NCBI GenBank assembly: GCA_963627915.1
Contig: CAVGCY010000060.1
Coordinates: 1-64,000 of the forward strand
Reading direction: 5' to 3'
Source of the DNA: CALACW01 sp963627915
GTDB lineage: Bacteria > Bacillota > Clostridia > Oscillospirales > Acutalibacteraceae
Length of the DNA stretch: 64,000 bases
Positions 59,242 through 64,000 of the stretch are shown in pieces (position 1 is the stretch's first letter; each line of letters opens with the position of its first letter). Position numbers and translations under genes: made by a program. The notes below the pieces were generated by a model, which saw only the letters and a program-made list of their open reading frames with translations, did no database searches and was not told where the DNA came from.

Positions 59242-59895
59242 TTAAATTTTTCTGCCCGAAATAACTTCGAAATGGTATTTAACGATTCCCAAGTCGAGCT
59301 TTGTATAAAATCCTCTGCCCGCCGTCGCTTTTACGCTGTTATCGGGCAAAAGCTCAAAATAAAACTTCTGCTGATTAACCGCGGTCGGGGCAAGAAGAGA
59401 AGCTTCAACGCCGTGCAAAAACCATTCGGGCATATCGGAATTGTAATTGCTCACCTGTGAAACGGATTTGCTTTTGCGAGTCGTGCCGTTTGTTTCACCG
59501 TAACCCAGTGCGATAATGCAAACCTGTTTTTCTCCTTTATTTATCACGGCTTTGCTTTTGCCGTGCGACATTGCGACCCAGCAGGTATTTAAGCCGAGTT
59601 CCTGCGCCTTTAAAACGATTTTCTCCCCGAAGAAGCCGGACTTTTCCTCTGAATCGTCCGATTTCTTTCCGACAAGCGCGATATAATTATTCACGCCCTT
59701 AAAACTGCCGTAGCGCGCGATCATCGAATCAAAGCATTTCGGCTCGTCGTAAAAAATCTGAATATTAAGCCCCGTCTCTTTGTTGATTTCGGAAATAAGA
59801 GAGTTTAAAATATCTCTCTTTTCTTCTTCGATTTTTCTATCCGTATACTGTCTGACGCTGTGTCTTTCTTTCATGAGTTTAAGCATTTTCGTCAT
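59242..59895 (-). CDS. Nitroreductase-family flavoprotein
   Basis: This 217-residue protein has the nitroreductase-family N-terminus MKERHSVRQYTDRKI, an FMN phosphate-binding RHSVR, and the C-terminal half of the fold with LLAPTAVNQQKFYFE. Members reduce nitro groups, quinones or other acceptors with NAD(P)H. The start has GGAGG 7 nt upstream and overlaps the MBL gene by 17 nt. It is the third gene of an ArsR-MBL-nitroreductase operon; the substrate is probably connected with the regulator's inducer (inference). Confidence 0.88.
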   Translation of the reverse strand: MTKMLKLMKERHSVRQYTDRKIEEEKRDILNSLISEINKETGLNIQIFYDEPKCFDSMIARYGSFKGVNNYIALVGKKSDDSEEKSGFFGEKIVLKAQELGLNTCWVAMSHGKSKAVINKGEKQVCIIALGYGETNGTTRKSKSVSQVSNYNSDMPEWFLHGVEASLLAPTAVNQQKFYFELLPDNSVKATAGRGFYTKLDLGIVKYHFEVISGRKI

Positions 59896-60709
59896 AAATT
59901 ACCTCCAAAATCTGTTCATTGACATCCGGGTCGTGATTTACGAACACGCCCTTGCACTGCGGGTCGTTTCTGCATTTTATAAGCCAGTCAAGCGATTTTC
60001 TGCACCAATCGTTGTTTACCGAAAAGCCGGGAATAATTCTGTTTGTAAAATTTTCTGTCAGATACGCGGCGTCGTTTCCGAGAACAATATATCCGTCTGC
60101 GCTGTTAATTAATACGCTGAACAGCCCGAAGCTGTGTCCCGGGGTATGTACAAGCAGAACGGAATTATCGCCGAAAACGTCATAACTTCTGCCGAACGGA
60201 CCGATACCGTTTTCTGAATATTCAAAAGTTTTTACATCGCATATCCCTGTCCACGCGTCGACGTAACGAAAACTGAATTTACTGCATGCTTCCCATTCTT
60301 CTCTTGACGTGCGGATGTCATTGACATCCTTTATGAGCCGAAGTCCGCTTACGTGGTCAAAATCCATATGGCTGATAAAAACATGCGAAATATCCGCCGT
60401 CGACAGTCCCGCGGATTTTAATTTACTGTCAATGCCCTCGTTCTCTTTTATAATTGGGCTGCTGACCTTGTTTACCATGCCGAATATCTGTTTCGGTTTT
60501 TCATGCGCGTATTTTGTATCCCACCCGGTGTCAATCAGAATATTTCCCCTCGGGTGTTTAATAAGATAAGCCGATACGGGGAGAATCATTTGTTTTTTCT
60601 TGCTGCGGAATAACCCGGTTAACGCAAGCGGGTTTTTCTCGTGCAGAGGAATCGCTTTGTCTACTCGCACCTTGCCTGTGTGAAAAATGTAAACCTGTAT
60701 TTTATTCAT
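59879..60709 (-). CDS. MBL-fold lactonase-like hydrolase
   Basis: This 276-residue metallo-beta-lactamase-fold protein resembles N-acyl-homoserine-lactonase-like enzymes. The zinc site reads SHMDFDHVSG (HxDxDH, where most members have HxHxDH), with a later HTPGHSFG and GNDAAY. There is no signal peptide. It overlaps the ArsR gene by 8 nt and the nitroreductase by 17 nt. The substrate is unknown; quorum-quenching activity should not be assumed. Confidence 0.85.
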   Translation of the reverse strand: MNKIQVYIFHTGKVRVDKAIPLHEKNPLALTGLFRSKKKQMILPVSAYLIKHPRGNILIDTGWDTKYAHEKPKQIFGMVNKVSSPIIKENEGIDSKLKSAGLSTADISHVFISHMDFDHVSGLRLIKDVNDIRTSREEWEACSKFSFRYVDAWTGICDVKTFEYSENGIGPFGRSYDVFGDNSVLLVHTPGHSFGLFSVLINSADGYIVLGNDAAYLTENFTNRIIPGFSVNNDWCRKSLDWLIKCRNDPQCKGVFVNHDPDVNEQILEVIYDENA

Positions 60710-61106
60710 TTTCTCCGCTCCTGTCGGGTAACAGTTTTGTTATGGTTATTATTAAATTCAGCGCGTCCGCAAGCTGTTCGAGCATTTTCATGTCGGGGTC
60801 AAAGTAATAGTAATTTTTAGTACCCTCGCGTCTGCATTTGATAATCCCGGCGTTTTTCATAATCTGAAGATGATGCGAAACGGCGGGGCGGGATAAATTC
60901 GTCTGCTTTGTAATTTCGCCGACGCGGACTCCGGAGCAGTCGCCCATTTTCATCATTTCCAAAATCAAGTGCTGTCTTGTTTCGTCGCCGATGGCGGTGA
61001 GGATTTTTGAACAGTCTGCGAAATCGTAGGCGAGTTTATCTATTTCGAGAGCAAAATTTTTTTTGAAACTGTCCGGTTCTTCGGCTGTCATTATTGTCCG
61101 GGACAT
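60702..61106 (-). CDS. ArsR-family transcriptional regulator
   Basis: This 134-residue winged-helix protein has TAIGDETRQHLILEMM, the recognition helix region TNLSRPAVSHHLQIMKNAG and a wing with RREGTKNYYYF. The ELCVCD-type metal cysteines of arsenic/cadmium sensors are absent, so it may sense another signal. It is the first gene of the operon with the MBL and nitroreductase genes. A perfect palindrome overlapping the promoter at 61158-61171 is a candidate self-operator. Confidence 0.9.
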   Translation of the reverse strand: MSRTIMTAEEPDSFKKNFALEIDKLAYDFADCSKILTAIGDETRQHLILEMMKMGDCSGVRVGEITKQTNLSRPAVSHHLQIMKNAGIIKCRREGTKNYYYFDPDMKMLEQLADALNLIITITKLLPDRSGENE

Positions 61107-61137
61107 TAAAACACCCTTTCGTTTAATTGTCTAAACC

Positions 61138-61171
61138 ATTATAGCATATTTTTATGCCGAATGTTCATTCG
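61138..61171 (-). promoter_or_regulatory. ArsR operon promoter with overlapping palindromic operator
   Basis: On the minus strand TGAACA (61167-61162), 18 nt, TATAAT (61143-61138). CGAATG-TT-CATTCG at 61158-61171 is a perfect 6+6 inverted repeat covering the whole -35 box. Confidence 0.65.
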
Positions 61172-61248
61172 TAAAGAAAATCGAGACGGACAAAATTAAA
61201 TATCGCTTTTTATATATAATGTAATAATCGACATTGATATATATAATG

Positions 61249-61284
61249 TACCTTAGTCAAATTTTTTTATATTTGAATGAGGTA
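61249..61284. other. Imperfect palindrome and direct repeats upstream of the lipase-like gene
   Basis: TACCTTAGTCAAAT (61249-61262) and ATTTGAATGAGGTA (61271-61284) match at 12 of 14 positions around a T-rich loop. Just upstream ATATATAATGTA occurs twice (about 61211 and 61239). It could be a binding site for a regulator of the downstream gene. Confidence 0.45.
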
Positions 61285-61314
61285 CGAATTCTTATAATTA
61301 TTACTTAAAAAATA

Positions 61315-61343
61315 TTGAAAAAACTTTTTATTTGTGATAAAAT
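61315..61343 (+). promoter_or_regulatory. Promoter of the exported lipase-like gene
   Basis: TTGAAA (61315-61320), 17 nt, TAAAAT (61338-61343). Confidence 0.75.
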
Positions 61344-61383
61344 GACGGTACAAATCTATTAAATTAAAACAGGAGGATTGGTT

Positions 61384-63288
61384 ATGACAGCCAGAATCAA
61401 AAAATTTCTTGCGGTTGTACTGACTATGACCATGGTTTTCTCCGTTATGGGGCTTGGTCTTTCTTCAAAACCGGAAACTGCCGAGATAAGCGTTGAAAAA
61501 GCTCTCTCTCCGGCAAACGGCGTTTCTTCCGACAGCGGCGATACGCTTTATCCCACCATTATTCTCCCCGGTATCAACCACTCCCCGTCGTATCTCTGCG
61601 ATGAGGACGGAAACAGAGTTAAGGACTCGAGCGGCAACGACATCGGCGGCGGACTGCTTATTATCGACAATTCCAATCTTGTAAAGAGAATTGTCAAAAA
61701 GCTTCTGTTCCCCCTGCTTGCGGCAATTTTCCTCAAGGTCGATATAGGTCTTGACGAGGCCGTTTATGATACCGTATGCGACGTTTTCTACGTTCAGAAG
61801 GTTAATAACGACGGTACGCCGGCAGAAAATCTTGTATGCGATTCGTTTGACGGTCCGCTTTCATCGTTCAGCGAGGACGATAATTCGTGGTTTTACCGTA
61901 TGCTCCCGATGCAGGAGGTCGTTTCTTCAATCGAATCGACTTACGGCGTTGAGAACGGCGAGGATTATATCTATCTTTACACATTCCCGCTCATCGGCGA
62001 CCCGATGGAGGCAGGCAGAGGTCTTGTAGATTATATCGAGAACGTTAAAAAGCAGCATAACTGCGATAAGGTCAACCTTGTTACCGTCAGCCTCGGCGGA
62101 ACGATTCTTGACGCTTACTGTCAGACGATTGCCGACAGCTATGACAACGATTTCTCAAATATCAACAGAATAATAAATATAGTTTCCTGTCTTGACGGAA
62201 CCGAGATTATCGGCGATTTCTATGGCAGAAACTGGAATCTTGACGATACGTTCCTTTATAATGAGTATCTTCCCGCGGTTATGGAGGCAAACGGAAGCAA
62301 TAAGGCGATGGGACATCTTATAAATATCGCTCTCAGACTTCTTCCCAAGCCTTGTCTTTATGCGATTCTTACCGCCGCTATGGACGGACTGCTTGACACC
62401 ATACTTGTAAATGACGCTCAGATGTGGTCCATGGTTCCTTCGGACAGATATGAGGAGCTTGCGGACAGATATCTTTCGGATGACGAGCACGCGGTATTGA
62501 GAGCAAAGACCGACGCCTTCCAGGAGGCGAGAGTTAATCTTAAATCGAACCTTGCTTCGGCAAAATCTCAGGGCGTTGAAGTTTATACCCTTTCCGGATA
62601 CGGTCTTTCGTATCTTGACGGAACATATAACTTCTTCGGTATTGTCGCAAGTTCTTCAAAGACAAATTCGGACGCCGTTATTCCCGTTTCCTCAACGTCT
62701 ATCGGAGCGACGACGGCAACGGCGGGCAAGAGCCTCGGTTATGAAAACGCCTATACCTCTCCCGACTCAAGCGTTGACGCTTCTACATGCTTCTCACCCG
62801 ATACCACATGGTTCTTTACGAATCAGCATCATGAGATAGGCTATAACGACGTAGCTATAAAGCTGTGCGGAAAGCTTCTCACGGGCGAAATCAAGGATGT
62901 TAATTCAGACCCCGATTTTTCGCAGTGGCTCGTTGCAAGAAATACAAAAGAGCTTAAACGCTGGAAGTTCCCCGACGCCGAAACAATGATGGCGAACGAG
63001 GACGGCAAATACACGGCAGAGCAGATAGCTCTTGTTAAATCGGCATATGACGCGGCTAAGGCTGTTTACAGCGATACTGTCAGCGGACAGGATGTTGTCG
63101 ACAAGGTAACCGCCGATCTTGAACAGGCACTTGTTGACGTCGGATATCTGGAGGCTTCGTCATCCTCGGGAGAGTCGTGGTTTACGAGAATGTTCTATAA
63201 ATTCGTAACATGGCTTGACGGCGTTATAATGGACACCGTCGGCGGCAGAGGATATTTTGATAAAATTCTCTTTTGGAATAACAAATAA
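61384..63288 (+). CDS. Exported alpha/beta-hydrolase, lipase-like
   Basis: The 634-residue protein starts at ATG 61384, 7 nt after AGGAGG. It has an N-terminal hydrophobic segment (about 5-27) without a sharp cleavage site, then an alpha/beta-hydrolase-like domain: YPTIILPGINHSP near residue 55 for the oxyanion side and LVTVSLGGTI near 235 at the nucleophile elbow (TxSxG in place of GxSxG). A later FTNQHHEIGYND near residue 480 could hold the catalytic His. It resembles LCAT/alpha-beta hydrolases of gut Clostridia. The C-terminus (WFTRMFYKFVTWLDGVI) is aromatic and amphipathic. Confidence 0.75.
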   Translation: MTARIKKFLAVVLTMTMVFSVMGLGLSSKPETAEISVEKALSPANGVSSDSGDTLYPTIILPGINHSPSYLCDEDGNRVKDSSGNDIGGGLLIIDNSNLVKRIVKKLLFPLLAAIFLKVDIGLDEAVYDTVCDVFYVQKVNNDGTPAENLVCDSFDGPLSSFSEDDNSWFYRMLPMQEVVSSIESTYGVENGEDYIYLYTFPLIGDPMEAGRGLVDYIENVKKQHNCDKVNLVTVSLGGTILDAYCQTIADSYDNDFSNINRIINIVSCLDGTEIIGDFYGRNWNLDDTFLYNEYLPAVMEANGSNKAMGHLINIALRLLPKPCLYAILTAAMDGLLDTILVNDAQMWSMVPSDRYEELADRYLSDDEHAVLRAKTDAFQEARVNLKSNLASAKSQGVEVYTLSGYGLSYLDGTYNFFGIVASSSKTNSDAVIPVSSTSIGATTATAGKSLGYENAYTSPDSSVDASTCFSPDTTWFFTNQHHEIGYNDVAIKLCGKLLTGEIKDVNSDPDFSQWLVARNTKELKRWKFPDAETMMANEDGKYTAEQIALVKSAYDAAKAVYSDTVSGQDVVDKVTADLEQALVDVGYLEASSSSGESWFTRMFYKFVTWLDGVIMDTVGGRGYFDKILFWNNK

Positions 63289-63305
63289 AAAGATTCAACT
63301 GCGGC

Positions 63306-63346
63306 AATCCGCGGCGAAGCATTTGCTTCGCCGCGGATTATATTTT
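63306..63346 (+). terminator. Strong terminator after the lipase-like gene
   Basis: AATCCGCGGCGAAGC pairs perfectly with GCTTCGCCGCGGATT (15 bp, 4-nt ATTT loop), followed by ATATTTTA. Confidence 0.85.
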
Positions 63347-63391
63347 ACGTCATTTTCATTCTCAGTATAATATAAAGGAGGAAAATTCAAT

Positions 63392-64000
63392 TTATCCGAG
63401 CGTACCGCTTACCGCAACGGTTATAATTCCGGGAGTTGACGTAACCTCGCCGGTTGTCGGATTCTGTGTAAACGAAGCTGCGGGTACGGTAAGAGAATAC
63501 GCGCTTGACGCGGCGGGAAATGTCAGAAGTCCCGACGCGTAAGTATAATCCGCCGAGGGGACGCCTGCGCCGTCGACTGTTATTGAATTGATTACGGGCG
63601 CGGGGTCAAAAGCGTCGGAGAGAACCACGCTTGACGCAGGCGTATTTCCGTAGTTGTAAACGGTAAACGTGTACGTTACCGCGCCTTTGTCGGTAAGGGT
63701 TTCGGGAGTTATCGCCTTAATCATTGTAACCTTTGCAAAGTCGTCCGCCGTAACCGTTGCGCTTGCGCTTGCATTCTGTCCGAGCCCGGCGGCTGCCGCC
63801 GAAGCGGTGTTTGTTATTTCGGAACCCGAGGCGCCCGAAGCGTACGAATTGGGGACGGCATTATAAATAATAAGCGCGTTTGCGCCTGAGGCAAGCGACG
63901 GAATTGTAAACGTGACTGCGGATGTTGTTACCGCCGGGGTAATATCCGACGAATAAACGCCGTTTATATAAAGCTTTGCGGGACCCGCATAAGTAAGCGG
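63392..64000 (-). CDS. DUF11-type surface protein, C-terminal part (5' end beyond the window)
   Basis: The frame is open from the right edge to the stop at 63392, giving 202 residues. An internal Met at 63724 is not the start. The sequence is Ala/Thr/Ser-rich and repetitive in style, with ADDFAKVTMIKAI and TYTFTVYNYGNTPAS, which resemble DUF11 domains of large adhesin-like proteins, and a trailing VAVSGTLG. No LPxTG motif or hydrophobic tail closes it, so how it is attached is not visible. TTTCCTCC beyond the stop is not an SD for this gene. Confidence 0.75.
   Translation of the reverse strand, partial: PLTYAGPAKLYINGVYSSDITPAVTTSAVTFTIPSLASGANALIIYNAVPNSYASGASGSEITNTASAAAAGLGQNASASATVTADDFAKVTMIKAITPETLTDKGAVTYTFTVYNYGNTPASSVVLSDAFDPAPVINSITVDGAGVPSADYTYASGLLTFPAASSAYSLTVPAASFTQNPTTGEVTSTPGIITVAVSGTLG

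Noticed and set aside
63370..63545. TATAAT plus AAAGGAGG on the plus strand ahead of a short frame starting with ATT
   Set aside because: It is antisense to the end of the DUF11 gene, has no ATG, GTG or TTG start, and ends within about 50 codons.
1..64000. CRISPR arrays, insertion sequences, prophage or integrase genes
   Set aside because: No regularly spaced repeats, transposase or integrase motifs, or terminal inverted repeats were seen.

Overview
The window reads as a chromosomal segment of an anaerobic, probably host-associated Clostridia (Bacillota). Supporting this are the class A RNase P RNA, TTGACA-N17-TATAAT type promoters, strong GGAGG ribosome binding sites, clostridial gene neighbourhoods (recJ-rel-dtd-hemZ; spoVB-mazG-hup-rqcP), a three-subunit NADH-linked [FeFe] hydrogenase and mucin/plant-glycan type glycosidases. 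I see no phage, insertion sequence, CRISPR array or tRNA. The species cannot be named from sequence alone.

Layout: (1) 0.2-13.2 kb, plus strand: a housekeeping run with a small HEYGH membrane protein, RecJ, bifunctional Rel, D-Tyr-tRNA deacylase, an MBL hydrolase, HemZ, a SpoVB-like flippase, MazG, HU, the S4 protein RqcP, an SGNH-like protein without its nucleophile, and an HtrA protease. (2) 13.4-16.3 kb: short-chain dehydrogenase plus an old-yellow-enzyme/FAD reductase. (3) 16.4-21.0 kb, minus: a PF06541 membrane protein and the glycolytic operon pgk-tpiA-gpmI. (4) 21.2-30 kb: alpha-galactosidase followed by a signal-peptide-only remnant, an EamA transporter, a TIM-barrel epimerase, a CPA2 antiporter with an F420-ligase-like protein, membrane proteins and an HD hydrolase. 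This stretch carries a family of short palindromes at gene ends. (5) 29.9-35.6 kb: rnpB, a small membrane protein, an exported Asp-box sialidase-like enzyme, an exported metallophosphoesterase and a Wzm/Wzt polysaccharide exporter. (6) 35.8-45.6 kb: a polysaccharide deacetylase, mgtE behind a 316-nt leader with a small ORF and an attenuator-like terminator, an exported PHP protein, peptidase E, a MacB-like ABC protein and murD. (7) 45.8-54.2 kb, plus: a ten-gene hydrogenase operon in which the catalytic subunits HydC/HydB/HydA bracket a probable H2/redox-sensing module (two DRTGG proteins, two GHKL ATPases, a sensory-type [FeFe] hydrogenase and a PHP phosphoesterase). (8) 54.3-64 kb: a FAD dehydrogenase, a lipoprotein, cyclophilin, an EF-G paralogue, an ArsR-MBL-nitroreductase operon, an exported lipase-like protein and the 3' end of a DUF11 surface protein running off the right edge.

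The strongest candidates for something not well described are the mgtE leader (a 33-codon ORF whose stop codon directly abuts a terminator, with mutually exclusive stems inside the ORF), the regulatory module embedded in the hydrogenase operon, the dispersed ACAATAATTT palindromes, and the aromatic C-terminal tails shared in style by three exported hydrolases. All functional statements come from motif reading by eye. No database search or folding program was run.
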